64,000 nt of DNA from the NCBI GenBank assembly GCA_017520505.1, contig JAFXFN010000006.1:1-64000 (forward strand), read 5' to 3'. Shown here piece after piece: positions 34,433-42,954 of the stretch (the first letter of the stretch is position 1; each line of letters opens with the position of its first letter). Under the pieces are notes generated by a model that did not search any database, was not told the origin of the DNA, and saw only the letters and a list, made by a program, of their open reading frames with translations. The stretch comes from Clostridia bacterium. Lineage in GTDB: Bacteria > Bacillota > Clostridia > Oscillospirales > CAG-272. The translations under genes were made by a program, and so were the position numbers.

Positions 34433-35386
34433 TCACAATTTTTCTGCAGCACGAAGCTTGGCGCTTCTTGAACGGGGGTTTTCCTCAAGCTCATTATCCG
34501 AAGGGAGTATGGGCTTTTTCGTCACCGTTTTTATAAGCGGTGTTTTTCCGCAAACGCACACGGGAAATTCGGGCGGACACGTGCATCCGGACGATGCATG
34601 GGCAAAAGTCTGCTTTACAATTCTGTCCTCGAGAGAATGGAACGTAATAACGCAAAGTCTTCCGCCCTTGTTAAGGCGTGAAATAAGCGTCTTCAGCGTA
34701 GGCTCGATTATATCAAGCTCGCTGTTGACGGCAATTCTTATTGCCTGAAACGTTCTTTTTGCAGGGTGGTGGCCGCCGACCTTTGCCTTGGCGGGCATAG
34801 CCGACTTTATGATATCCACAAGCTCAAGCGTTGTTTCTATCGGCTTTTCGGCTCTTGCAGACACAATTTTGCCCGCTATCTGCGGGGCAAAGTTTTCCTC
34901 ACCGTACGTATATATTATTCTTTTTAATTCGTCTTCGCCGTATGTATTGACAACATCGTATGCGCTGAGGGGATCAGACGTATTCATACGCATATCAAGA
35001 GGCGCATCGTTCATATATGAAAAGCCTCTTTCAGCACAGTCAAGCTGGAAAGAGGACACTCCCAGATCGATAAGCGCCCCGTCAATTTTCTCTATTCCGA
35101 GTTCGTCCAAGACGTCCCCGATATTTTTAAAATTATTATTTACAAATGTTATTTTTTCATTATGCTCTGCAAGCCTTGCGCTTGCCGCATTTATAGCCGT
35201 GATATCCGTATCGACACAAACGAGCTTGCCGTCCTTGAGTCTTTTGGCTATCTGCTCGCTGTGGCCGCCGCCGCCGAGGGTAAGATCACAGTAAATACCG
35301 TCTTGCTTGATATCCAAGCCGTCTATGCACTCATACAGCATTACGGAATAATGAGAAAAGTCCGCAGCACACGTGTTTTTGCTCAT
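34433..35386 (-). CDS. rsmH: 16S rRNA (cytosine-1402-N4)-methyltransferase
   Basis: RsmH (MraW) methylates C1402 in the ribosomal P site using S-adenosylmethionine. The 317-residue protein has the SAM loop DLTLGGGGHSEQI, IDGALIDLGVSSFQLD, ERGFSYMNDAPLDMRMN, and FHSLEDRIVKQTF near the C-terminus. AAGGAG lies before the ATG, 11 bases after mraZ. Confidence 0.97.
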   Translation of the reverse strand: MSKNTCAADFSHYSVMLYECIDGLDIKQDGIYCDLTLGGGGHSEQIAKRLKDGKLVCVDTDITAINAASARLAEHNEKITFVNNNFKNIGDVLDELGIEKIDGALIDLGVSSFQLDCAERGFSYMNDAPLDMRMNTSDPLSAYDVVNTYGEDELKRIIYTYGEENFAPQIAGKIVSARAEKPIETTLELVDIIKSAMPAKAKVGGHHPAKRTFQAIRIAVNSELDIIEPTLKTLISRLNKGGRLCVITFHSLEDRIVKQTFAHASSGCTCPPEFPVCVCGKTPLIKTVTKKPILPSDNELEENPRSRSAKLRAAEKL

Positions 35387-35397
35387 AACAATTCTCC

Positions 35398-35820
35398 TTA
35401 CAGACCGTAATTTGCAAACAATGTCTTGATATCGTCGATATTTTCCGTTTCAACGATCTGATCGTATTTTTCGGCAGACCAAATTTCTATTCTGTCGCCC
35501 ATTCCTACGATAACGGCATTTTTGCCGATGCCTGCGTGCTCACGCATTTTAGATGTCAAGAGCACTCTTCCGCCCGAATCTATTTCGGCGCTCTGCGTTC
35601 TTCTGAATATTGAACGCTTTGCCGCCTCGCCGTTTATGGCAGGAAGCGCATTCAAAATCTTTTCTGACAGCTCATTCCACGATTTTTCCGTAAAGACCGT
35701 TACACAACCGCTGAAGCTGCACGAAATATAAATGGCAGAACCAAGCTCGTCACGGAACTTGACGGGAACAAATACTCTGCCTTTTGCATCCACTGTGTGT
35801 TCAAATTCACCCACAAACAC
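35398..35820 (-). CDS. mraZ: Transcriptional regulator MraZ
   Basis: MraZ is a ring-forming DNA-binding protein built from two AbrB-like SpoVT domains with DAKGRV and DSGGRVLL half motifs, both visible here. It represses its own division-cluster promoter. The frame opens at 35841, but AGGAGG lies nine bases before a GTG at 35820, which gives the family start MFVGEFEHTVDAKGR and 140 residues. A consensus promoter and three TGTGGA repeats lie upstream. Confidence 0.96.
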   Translation of the reverse strand: MFVGEFEHTVDAKGRVFVPVKFRDELGSAIYISCSFSGCVTVFTEKSWNELSEKILNALPAINGEAAKRSIFRRTQSAEIDSGGRVLLTSKMREHAGIGKNAVIVGMGDRIEIWSAEKYDQIVETENIDDIKTLFANYGL

Positions 35821-35856
35821 TGTGTTCTGCCTCCTTTTCACTGTTTTTGATCTGAG

Positions 35857-35886
35857 TTATCCACATTTTCCACATAGTTATCCACA
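35857..35886. promoter_or_regulatory. DnaA-box-like repeats in the mraZ leader
   Basis: TTATCCACA occurs at 35857-35865 and 35878-35886, both perfect DnaA boxes, with TTTTCCACA (35866-35874) between them, all in one orientation. On the mraZ sense strand they read as three TGTGGA repeats spaced 12 and 9 bases apart. That also resembles the tandem GTGG/TGGG repeats bound by MraZ. They lie between the promoter and the start codon. Confidence 0.6.
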
Positions 35887-35930
35887 TTTATGCACTTTGA
35901 TAACATTCAGTGACACTCAGTCACACCGTC

Positions 35931-35959
35931 ATTATATATTATGCGTTTAAAAAATGCAA
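35931..35959 (-). promoter_or_regulatory. Promoter of the mraZ division cluster
   Basis: On the minus strand TTGCAT (35954-35959), a 17-base spacer and a perfect TATAAT (35931-35936) precede mraZ. The transcript would start near 35924, about 104 bases before the GTG start. Confidence 0.75.
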
Positions 35960-36085
35960 TAGGTTTTACGTATTTAAGACGAAGAAAATTTTTAACTTTT
36001 TGTAAATTATGCATTTTCGGTCGAAAAAATAGCCGTAACGTCGATACGGAAAGGTGAATATACTTAAAGGACGGAGGTGGATATC

Positions 36086-36841
36086 ATAGATAACGTAACT
36101 GTTGCATTTCTTTTGACTTTTATCGCAGGTATGTCAGCGTGTCTTGGCGGATGTATCATATTTTTCACCGATAAAAGCAAAAATATAGATATTTTTTTAG
36201 GATCAAGCCTTGCTTTTTCAGCAGGCGCTATGCTTTACATTTCATTCACCGAGATACTTTCAAAGGCGCAAAATCTTCTCGGCGGTGACACATTCGGCGG
36301 CTTTCTCCGTGTAAATATCGGATTTTTCGTCGGAATAGCATTTATGCTTTTACTTGGAGTAATTCTGCCCGAGGAAGGCTCCGATTCTTCCCTTATGAAA
36401 AAAGCGGGGATCTATACAGCCGTTGCCACGGCGGTGCATAACTTTCCCGAAGGTCTTGTGACGTTTATGGCGGTTTTGGGCGGTGCGGAAACAGCACTCC
36501 CAACGTTTTTCGCCATTGCAATACATAATATACCCGAGGGTGTTGCCGTCGCTTTACCCACGATGTACGCAACAAACAGCAAGAAAAGGGGCTTTTTAAT
36601 GGCATCATTGACGGCTGTAGCAGAGCCTCTTGGAGCTGTTATCGGGTGGTTTTTGCTTCGTCCTGTAATGAGCGACAGCGTAAACGGCGCAGTATTTGCC
36701 GCCACGGCGGGAATTATGGTATTTCTTTGCTTTGATGAGCTTTTACCGCTTGCCTACAAATACTGCGGTGAGAAAAAAAGCCTTGTTTTTTTGGTTTTCG
36801 GATTTCTCACCATCGCCTTGTCGCTGTTGTTTATGAAATGA
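36086..36841 (+). CDS. zupT: ZIP-family metal transporter (ZupT type)
   Basis: The 251-residue membrane protein has about eight helices. The two metal-binding helices read HNFPEGLVTF and HNIPEGVAVALP, the ZIP/ZupT signature for Zn2+ and Fe2+ uptake. The start is unclear: GTG 36077 lies inside the GGAGG ribosome binding site itself (36073-36077). An ATA at 36086 stands eight bases after GGAGG and gives the normal ZIP beginning (M)DNVTVAFLLTF. The next ATG would cut the first helix. A non-AUG start is therefore likely. Confidence 0.9.
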   Translation: MDNVTVAFLLTFIAGMSACLGGCIIFFTDKSKNIDIFLGSSLAFSAGAMLYISFTEILSKAQNLLGGDTFGGFLRVNIGFFVGIAFMLLLGVILPEEGSDSSLMKKAGIYTAVATAVHNFPEGLVTFMAVLGGAETALPTFFAIAIHNIPEGVAVALPTMYATNSKKRGFLMASLTAVAEPLGAVIGWFLLRPVMSDSVNGAVFAATAGIMVFLCFDELLPLAYKYCGEKKSLVFLVFGFLTIALSLLFMK

Positions 36842-36889
36842 AAAAAAGTTAAAATTTATCTGTATAAAAGGAAAATAATATTTTTATAC

Positions 36890-36918
36890 TTGAAATGAAG
36901 AAAATGATATGATATAAT
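36890..36918 (+). promoter_or_regulatory. Promoter of polA
   Basis: TTGAAA (36890-36895), a 17-base spacer and TATAAT (36913-36918) lie 31 bases before the polA ATG. Confidence 0.75.
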
Positions 36919-36949
36919 GCTGATTAATAAAAATTGAAAGGCACACGAA

Positions 36950-39439
36950 ATGAAAAAGCTTCTTGCTATAGACGGCAACAGTATAATCAACAGGGCATAT
37001 TACGGCATACGTCCGCTGACAACAAAAAGCGGTCTTTTCACAAATGCGGTATACGGTCTTGTAAACACCGTCAACTCAAATATAGAATCTGTAAAGCCCG
37101 ATTTTTGCGCCGCCGCCTTTGACCTGAAGGCACCGACCTTCCGCCATTTGAAATATGACGGCTATAAGGCGACAAGAAAGGGGATGCCCGAGGAGCTTGC
37201 AATGCAGCTTCCATATGCGAAGCGTGTTCTTAACGCAATGGGTGTTCACACTCTTGAGTGCGCAGGCTATGAGGCTGATGATATTTTAGGTACTCTTGCC
37301 CGTCTGTGTGACGAAAGCGAGGACACTGAGGGATACATTCTCACAGGTGACAGAGATGCTCTGCAGCTTATAAGCGACCGTGTAAAGGTGCTTTTGGTAA
37401 AGAACAGCGGCATTGAGATATACGACAGGGCTCGTTTTTTGGAAGAATACAACGCTGAACCCGACAAGCTTGTTGATCTGAAGGCTCTTATGGGTGACAG
37501 CTCCGACAACATTCCCGGTGTACCGGGTATTGGCGAAAAAACGGCAATGAAGCTCATTTCCGATTTCCGCAGTCTTGACGGATTATACGCATCAGACTTT
37601 GACGGTCTTACTAAATCCGTAAAAGAAAAGCTGATAAACGGAAAAGATTCCGCATATATGTCTTATGAGCTTGCAAAAATATTCAAGGAAGTTCCGTGCA
37701 TTACTTCCATTTCGCCGTTATTCCGTGAGGGATATGACAGCGGTGAGCTTTACGGACTGTTTACAGAGCTTGAGTTCGGCGCATTCATAAAAAAATTCAA
37801 GCTTGACGCACCGAAAACAGAGTCAACAGCACCCGAATTTACAAAAATATCAGCCGTAGAGCTTGAAAAAATATCGGGGGATGAATTTGCGCTGACACTT
37901 GAAGACGACGGCTCGGTTTTGCTTTATAACGGCAAGGATGCATACATTTCGGAGTTTTTGTCCGATTCTCCGTTTTACAAAAACAACAGCTTTATTTGTG
38001 ACAACAGCAAGTATTTTTATTCGCTGTGCGATAAAATAAACATAAAATTCGACACTTTCCTTGCAGGATACGTTTTGAATTCAAGCGAGGGTAACTACAC
38101 AGCTCCCTCTTTGGCTCTTTCGTATCTCGGAAAAACCATCGGAAATTCAGCACCCGAGCACATTTGCGCACTATATGAGCTTTACGGTGTTCTTGACAGC
38201 CTGCTTTCAGAGCAGAACGTATCAAAGCTTTACTATGAAATCGAGTTACCGCTTTCGTACGTTCTTGCAAAAATGGAAATCAGCGGCTTCAAGGTCGACA
38301 TAGAAGGGCTTAAAAAATTCGGTGAAAGACTTTCCGACGAGCTTGATGCTCTTGTTGCAAGGATATATGCGCTCGCAGGACACGAATTCAATATAAATTC
38401 GCCAAAACAGCTTGGTGTCGTGCTTTTCGAGGAGCTTATGCTTCCCTCGCAGAAGAAAACGAAAACAGGCTACAGCACAAATGTTGACGTGCTTGAAAAG
38501 CTAAGACCGTATCACCCGATAATAGACGAGATACTTGAATACAGAACCGTATCAAAGCTCAAGGGTACTTACGCCGACGGTCTTTTGAAGGTAACGGACG
38601 AAAACGGCATAATACACACAAGCTTCAATCAGACCGTTACCGCAACAGGACGCCTTTCCTCAACCGAACCGAATTTGCAGAATATCCCCGTCAGAACGGA
38701 AAGAGGTCGTGAAATGCGCCGCTTCTTCGTTGCAAAAACACCTGACCGTGTGCTGATAGATGCCGATTATTCGCAGATAGAGCTTCGTATTCTTGCCGCT
38801 ATAGCAGAGGACGAAAAGATGATAGAAGCATTTGCTTTGGGCATCGACATTCACACCGCAACGGCATCGGGTGTTTTCGGAGTGGACATCGACGAGGTGA
38901 CACCCGAGCTCCGCCGACGTGCAAAGGCTGTAAACTTCGGAATAGTTTACGGAATAGGCGACTTCACTCTTTCACAGGATATAGGTGTCACAAAAGCGGC
39001 GGCGAAAAAATATATTGACGGTTATCTTGCCAATTATCCGGGAGTTGCATCGTATTTGAGCGATATAAAGCGCACAGCGCACGAGCTCGGTTATGTGCAG
39101 ACGGTATTCGGCAGAAGAAGATACATCCCCGAGCTTACCGCCTCAAAGAAACCTCTTGTCGCATTCGGCGAGCGTGTGGCGATGAACAGCCCCATTCAAG
39201 GAACGGCGGCTGACATTATAAAGCTTGCAATGGTAAACACGCAAAAGGCACTTGAAAAAAGCGGACTTGATGCTCATCTGATACTTCAGGTACACGACGA
39301 GCTTATCATAGAATCAGCAAGAGAATGTGCCGACGAGGTTATGAAGCTTTTAAAATACGAAATGGAAAATGTCATTTCCCTGCCTGTGCGTCTGACTGTA
39401 GAAATAAAGAGCGCAGACAGCTGGTATGACTGTAAATAA
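36950..39439 (+). CDS. polA: DNA polymerase I
   Basis: The 829-residue enzyme has an N-terminal 5'-3' exonuclease domain (DGNSIINRAYYG, the GYEADDILGT metal site, GIGEKTAMKL helix-hairpin-helix). A short degenerate middle domain follows, apparently without proofreading residues. The polymerase domain has motif A DADYSQIELRILA, motif B RRRAKAVNFGIVYG and motif C QVHDELIIE. It fills repair gaps and removes RNA primers. Promoter at 36890-36918; AAAGG precedes the ATG. coaE, a common downstream partner elsewhere, is absent. Confidence 0.98.
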   Translation: MKKLLAIDGNSIINRAYYGIRPLTTKSGLFTNAVYGLVNTVNSNIESVKPDFCAAAFDLKAPTFRHLKYDGYKATRKGMPEELAMQLPYAKRVLNAMGVHTLECAGYEADDILGTLARLCDESEDTEGYILTGDRDALQLISDRVKVLLVKNSGIEIYDRARFLEEYNAEPDKLVDLKALMGDSSDNIPGVPGIGEKTAMKLISDFRSLDGLYASDFDGLTKSVKEKLINGKDSAYMSYELAKIFKEVPCITSISPLFREGYDSGELYGLFTELEFGAFIKKFKLDAPKTESTAPEFTKISAVELEKISGDEFALTLEDDGSVLLYNGKDAYISEFLSDSPFYKNNSFICDNSKYFYSLCDKINIKFDTFLAGYVLNSSEGNYTAPSLALSYLGKTIGNSAPEHICALYELYGVLDSLLSEQNVSKLYYEIELPLSYVLAKMEISGFKVDIEGLKKFGERLSDELDALVARIYALAGHEFNINSPKQLGVVLFEELMLPSQKKTKTGYSTNVDVLEKLRPYHPIIDEILEYRTVSKLKGTYADGLLKVTDENGIIHTSFNQTVTATGRLSSTEPNLQNIPVRTERGREMRRFFVAKTPDRVLIDADYSQIELRILAAIAEDEKMIEAFALGIDIHTATASGVFGVDIDEVTPELRRRAKAVNFGIVYGIGDFTLSQDIGVTKAAAKKYIDGYLANYPGVASYLSDIKRTAHELGYVQTVFGRRRYIPELTASKKPLVAFGERVAMNSPIQGTAADIIKLAMVNTQKALEKSGLDAHLILQVHDELIIESARECADEVMKLLKYEMENVISLPVRLTVEIKSADSWYDCK

Positions 39440-39467
39440 ACGGCTCAGCCGAGAAACGGAATATATT

Positions 39468-40502
39468 ATGGTTAAAAAAATATTGTGTGTTTTACTCACC
39501 GTATGTCTGATGATGCCTTTGGCATCGTGTCAGATACAGAGAAATACCTCCGGTACGTCTGTATATACGAATGAAGACTATCATTTCAAATTCACGCGTC
39601 CTGCGGTGTTCTCCGCCGTCGAGCTTGTTGAAAATGAGGAGGATGCCGACGAATGTGACATTTTCTTCAAGGATCCCGAAGGCGGTCGTGTCATCACGCT
39701 TTCCTGCAAATTCAATCCGAATGAGAATTTTTACGAATATGCAACCGAAAACGGATTTGACAAGGATAAGATAACAAACGTAAATCAAAACACATTCATT
39801 TACGACGACAGAGAAAATAATGAGCCTGCTTATTATCTGATCTCTGCAACGAAAAGAATGATCTTCAAGGCAGAATACAAATACGCCGACAAGGACAGCG
39901 AAGATGACAAAGCCGTGTGCGACAGCCTTAAATTTGAGTTTGACACGTACGCAAACACTCCGAAGAAAAATCCTCTTTTAAGCGATAAGATATTTTTATA
40001 CGAGGATAAATTCTCGCTTAAAGTTCCCGCAAATACAGCTTATAAGCTTTTGCCCGAGCAGGAAAGCGAGCCGGCTGTCGAAACTGACGAAAGCGGTGAG
40101 GAAATACACCGTGCCTCTCCCTACACATCCATCGTTGCAAACGGAAAATATTATACGGCATCATACGATTTTGCCCCTTCTGAAACAGCATTTCTGAAGC
40201 TTGCCGACATAACGGAGCAGATGGCACTCGTTATCGAACGTGAGCACATAATCGAGGTTGCAGACGGTCTTATAAGCGATCTTAATCTTTCAAAAGGTCA
40301 GCTTCTGACATCTGCCGAGGGCAATTATATCTTCATTCCGTTCACCTGCACTTATAAAGGCGGTGAAAGCTACGGCGCTTATGCCGCAGGATATTCATCC
40401 GACGGTTATTTTTACGAATACACATACGCTTGCCAAAACGATACCCCCGACGGAGAAGCGGAGCAGTTCAGGCAGATGTTACAATCCGCATCATTTGAAT
40501 AA
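39468..40502 (+). CDS. Hypothetical lipoprotein
   Basis: The frame opens at 39426 inside polA, but the ATG at 39468 begins a clean lipoprotein signal: MVKKILCVLLTVCLMMPLASC with the lipobox LASC. The 344-residue product has an acidic mature part of two similar-looking beta-rich halves (YTNEDYHFKF near residue 30, YEDKFSLKVP near 175). This suggests an internal duplication of a PsbP/Mog1-like fold, although I cannot name the family. It lies 28 bases after polA and probably shares its transcript. A role at the cell surface is all that can be inferred. Confidence 0.7.
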   Translation: MVKKILCVLLTVCLMMPLASCQIQRNTSGTSVYTNEDYHFKFTRPAVFSAVELVENEEDADECDIFFKDPEGGRVITLSCKFNPNENFYEYATENGFDKDKITNVNQNTFIYDDRENNEPAYYLISATKRMIFKAEYKYADKDSEDDKAVCDSLKFEFDTYANTPKKNPLLSDKIFLYEDKFSLKVPANTAYKLLPEQESEPAVETDESGEEIHRASPYTSIVANGKYYTASYDFAPSETAFLKLADITEQMALVIEREHIIEVADGLISDLNLSKGQLLTSAEGNYIFIPFTCTYKGGESYGAYAAGYSSDGYFYEYTYACQNDTPDGEAEQFRQMLQSASFE

Positions 40503-40527
40503 AATTTCAAATACAGGAGATAGGAAA

Positions 40528-41454
40528 ATGAAAAAATTACTTTTTATAATATCCGCTATTATGATGTGCCTTACAGTAACTGCTTCAGCAGATGACAAAA
40601 TAAATCTGGATTTACCGCATATTCCCGACAATGTCATCGTAATTGACGGCGAAAGCACTGAAATGGCTTGGAAGATCGCATCAAACATAACTCTTACAAA
40701 GGAAAACACGGGTACGTGGGCAGATATGGAAAGCGAGGAGCATATACTCCCCGTTGATACATATCTTTTGTGGAGTGACAAGGGCATATACGTATACGCC
40801 GATGTCACCGACAATGATCCCGTTTTCAACGGTGCGAATGACTGTTTTGAAATTTCCTTCAACCCGGGAGGTCTTATTCCGAAAGAAGATAAGCTTCAAG
40901 GTATGTTCTTTATGTTCTGGCCCGCTGATGAAGAAGGAAACGTAAAATGCACACGGCACAACATTGACGAAGATTCTCTTTCGGGAATTGATGCGTACGA
41001 TGTTGAAACAAAATACAAGCCTACTGATAAGGGCTGGACTATAGAAGCGCTTATTCCGTGGCATTATATATGTGACGAAAACCGTGAGGTTTATATAAAC
41101 AGACGTCTTACAGACAATCTTCTTGCTGATTTTGAACACAAAGAAGGCGCATTTATTGCCGCAACGGTCTGCCGTCTTAACGGCGATGAGGATTCGCAAT
41201 ACTGCGCTGTTTACAGAACCTGCACAAATAATTACGGTGCTAATTTCAATACGGATTCTTACAACGTCATTCTGAATCTCGGTGCTGAGGCGGTCATTCC
41301 CGAAAGCGAAACGGCACCTGCACAAACAGATTCAGAGCAAAGCAATTCCTCTGACAGCTCATTTCCGTCGTTTATTATCATTGCTGCGGTATCGGCTGCC
41401 GTAATTGTTATTGCAGTATTTGTTATAATTCGTATCAAGAAATCTAAAAAGTAA
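40528..41454 (+). CDS. Membrane-anchored CBM9-like protein
   Basis: The frame opens at 40363 within the previous gene, but AGGAGA before the ATG at 40528 and a signal peptide (MKKLLFIISAIMMCLTVTASA) mark the start. The 308-residue product has a CBM9/DOMON-like beta-sandwich (about 35-250) with IDGESTEMAW, GIYVYADVTDNDP, CFEISFNPGG and WTIEALIPW. A Ser/Thr linker and a C-terminal helix with a basic tail follow. Such modules bind sugars or haem. It is a paralogue of the protein at 41681. Confidence 0.78.
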   Translation: MKKLLFIISAIMMCLTVTASADDKINLDLPHIPDNVIVIDGESTEMAWKIASNITLTKENTGTWADMESEEHILPVDTYLLWSDKGIYVYADVTDNDPVFNGANDCFEISFNPGGLIPKEDKLQGMFFMFWPADEEGNVKCTRHNIDEDSLSGIDAYDVETKYKPTDKGWTIEALIPWHYICDENREVYINRRLTDNLLADFEHKEGAFIAATVCRLNGDEDSQYCAVYRTCTNNYGANFNTDSYNVILNLGAEAVIPESETAPAQTDSEQSNSSDSSFPSFIIIAAVSAAVIVIAVFVIIRIKKSKK

Positions 41455-41468
41455 TAATTTCGACTCTG

Positions 41469-41497
41469 CCAAGCGGATATTTCATCCGCTTGGTTTT
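41469..41497 (+). terminator. Terminator of the polA-lipoprotein-CBM9 transcript
   Basis: CCAAGCGGAT (41469-41478) and ATCCGCTTGG (41484-41493) form a perfect 10-bp stem with a 5-base loop, followed by TTTTATTT. Confidence 0.88.
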
Positions 41498-41536
41498 ATT
41501 TATATGTATTTATGTAAAAAATTCAAAATTAATATA

Positions 41537-41566
41537 TTGACAAAATAATAGCATCTGTGATATAAT
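41537..41566 (+). promoter_or_regulatory. Strong promoter of the second CBM9-like gene
   Basis: A perfect TTGACA (41537-41542) is 18 bases from a perfect TATAAT (41561-41566). The leader is about 110 bases. Confidence 0.88.
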
Positions 41567-41583
41567 GCTATCGTAATTATAAT

Positions 41584-41637
41584 GGCGTTGAAAGTATTTC
41601 TGTGAACTTAATAAAAAAGCCACAGATAATCAATGCC
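41584..41637 (+). other. 5' leader hairpin of the second CBM9-like gene
   Basis: Two nested helices close one structure. GGCGTTG (41584-41590) pairs with CAATGCC (41631-41637), and TCTGTG (41599-41604) with CACAGA (41621-41626). It begins about 12 bases from the predicted transcript start, where such hairpins often stabilise abundant mRNAs. Confidence 0.55.
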
Positions 41638-41680
41638 GTCTATTTTCACATTTATTAATTTTTAATTTGGAGGATTAATA

Positions 41681-42862
41681 ATGAAAAAGGTTCTTTCTTT
41701 TATCGTAATTGCAACAATGCTTATGGCAATGATGCTTACGTCCGCCTTCGCAGCTCCCGACAGCCTCGGCATCGGTCTTGTTAAGGTTCTTTATGCAAAC
41801 GCAGACACAATCACAGTTGACGGTACAATCAATGCATCCGAATGGGATGAAACAAACAGCCTTAAGCTCAAGTGCGGCACAAACATGCAGACTTGGACAA
41901 CAGATTACCCCGGTGAGATCCAGTTCTTCTACTCTTGGGGTGATGACGGCCTTTACATGGCTGCAAAGGTTATAGACAGCACACTTACACTTACTTCTGT
42001 AAACGATGCAGGCGAAGATGTTTCTGCTAAACAGGACCACTTCCAGATTTCGTTCAATCCTTGCGGTCTTATGTATGATGATGCTTCCGGTCTTTTCTTC
42101 TCCTTCTATCCTACATACGCTGAAGGTACAGATCCCGCTACAGTAACATCAGGTACAGTTGGCGCGCGTAAGCACAACTGGGAAGAAAACCAGGATGACC
42201 AGCAGAAAATCATCGAAGCCGGTTACAAGGGTGCATACACAATAACTGAAGACGGTTGGGACTTGGAAGTTGTTCTTCCCTGGAGCCTTATCGCTACTAA
42301 GGACAGAGTTTGGGACATCATCGACTATGATACAGAAGGTGCATTCTGCTCCGTTCTCGATCCTAAGAACGATGACAGAACAAAGGCATTCACAGAAGCT
42401 ATCATCGCATACGTTGATAACAAGGAAATAGACGATAAAGCTCCCAACACAGGCAGAACAGTTAAGGCAGACGACACTGCAGGCAACTGGAGCGTTGCTT
42501 CTTACGACATCACACTTAAGTTCTACATGGAAGGCGAAAGCACTGACGACGAAACTGTTACATACTACACACTTGAAGACCTCAAGGCTATCTTCACAGA
42601 CGTTGACTGGTCCGCATTTGAAACAGGCGACGAAGAAGAAACAGAAGCTCCCGATGAAGGCGGCGACGAAACAAATGCTCCTTCCACAGCTGACACATCA
42701 GCAAACGGCAAGGATACAGCAGCAGGCACAAACGCAGCTGACACAACAGGCACAGGTTCTACTGAAGAAGGCAGCAACCTCGGTCTTATCATCGGTATCG
42801 TTGCAGCAGTTGTTGTTGTAATCGCAGTTGTAGTAATCGTTATCGCTAAGAAAAAGAAATAA
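41681..42862 (+). CDS. Abundant membrane-anchored CBM9-like surface protein
   Basis: The 393-residue protein has a signal peptide (1-24) and a CBM9/DOMON-like domain (about 40-290) with VDGTINASEWDE, GLYMAAKVIDSTL, HFQISFNPCGL and WDLEVVLPWSL. A long Glu/Thr/Ala/Gly linker, a membrane helix (about 365-388) and a KKKK end follow. Expression signals are exceptional: consensus promoter, leader hairpin, TTGGAGG ribosome binding site and strong terminator. Its codons are restricted in the manner of very highly expressed genes (for example ACA for Thr, AAG for Lys, GGT/GGC for Gly). Ligand unknown. Confidence 0.8.
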   Translation: MKKVLSFIVIATMLMAMMLTSAFAAPDSLGIGLVKVLYANADTITVDGTINASEWDETNSLKLKCGTNMQTWTTDYPGEIQFFYSWGDDGLYMAAKVIDSTLTLTSVNDAGEDVSAKQDHFQISFNPCGLMYDDASGLFFSFYPTYAEGTDPATVTSGTVGARKHNWEENQDDQQKIIEAGYKGAYTITEDGWDLEVVLPWSLIATKDRVWDIIDYDTEGAFCSVLDPKNDDRTKAFTEAIIAYVDNKEIDDKAPNTGRTVKADDTAGNWSVASYDITLKFYMEGESTDDETVTYYTLEDLKAIFTDVDWSAFETGDEEETEAPDEGGDETNAPSTADTSANGKDTAAGTNAADTTGTGSTEEGSNLGLIIGIVAAVVVVIAVVVIVIAKKKK

Positions 42863-42901
42863 TTTTCTAAGCTAACAACTTATAATATAAATGTGAAAAA
42901 C

Positions 42902-42935
42902 AAAACGGGATATCCGAATGGATATCCCGTTTTTT
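42902..42935. terminator. Terminator between the CBM9-like gene and the SNF2 gene
   Basis: AAAACGGGATATCC (42902-42915) and GGATATCCCGTTTT (42920-42933) form a perfect 14-bp stem with a GAAT loop and T-runs on the plus strand. It also lies downstream of the converging helicase gene and can serve both. Confidence 0.9.
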
Positions 42936-42954
42936 GTATTTATTTTTTTGGGGG

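Noticed and set aside
35857..35886. Replication origin suggested by the DnaA boxes
   Set aside because: There is no dnaA, dnaN, rpmH or large AT-rich unwinding region nearby. The boxes lie in the mraZ leader and are few.
37800..38250. Active 3'-5' proofreading domain in PolA
   Set aside because: The middle domain lacks the expected DxE and later Asp motifs, as in other Firmicute PolA proteins.
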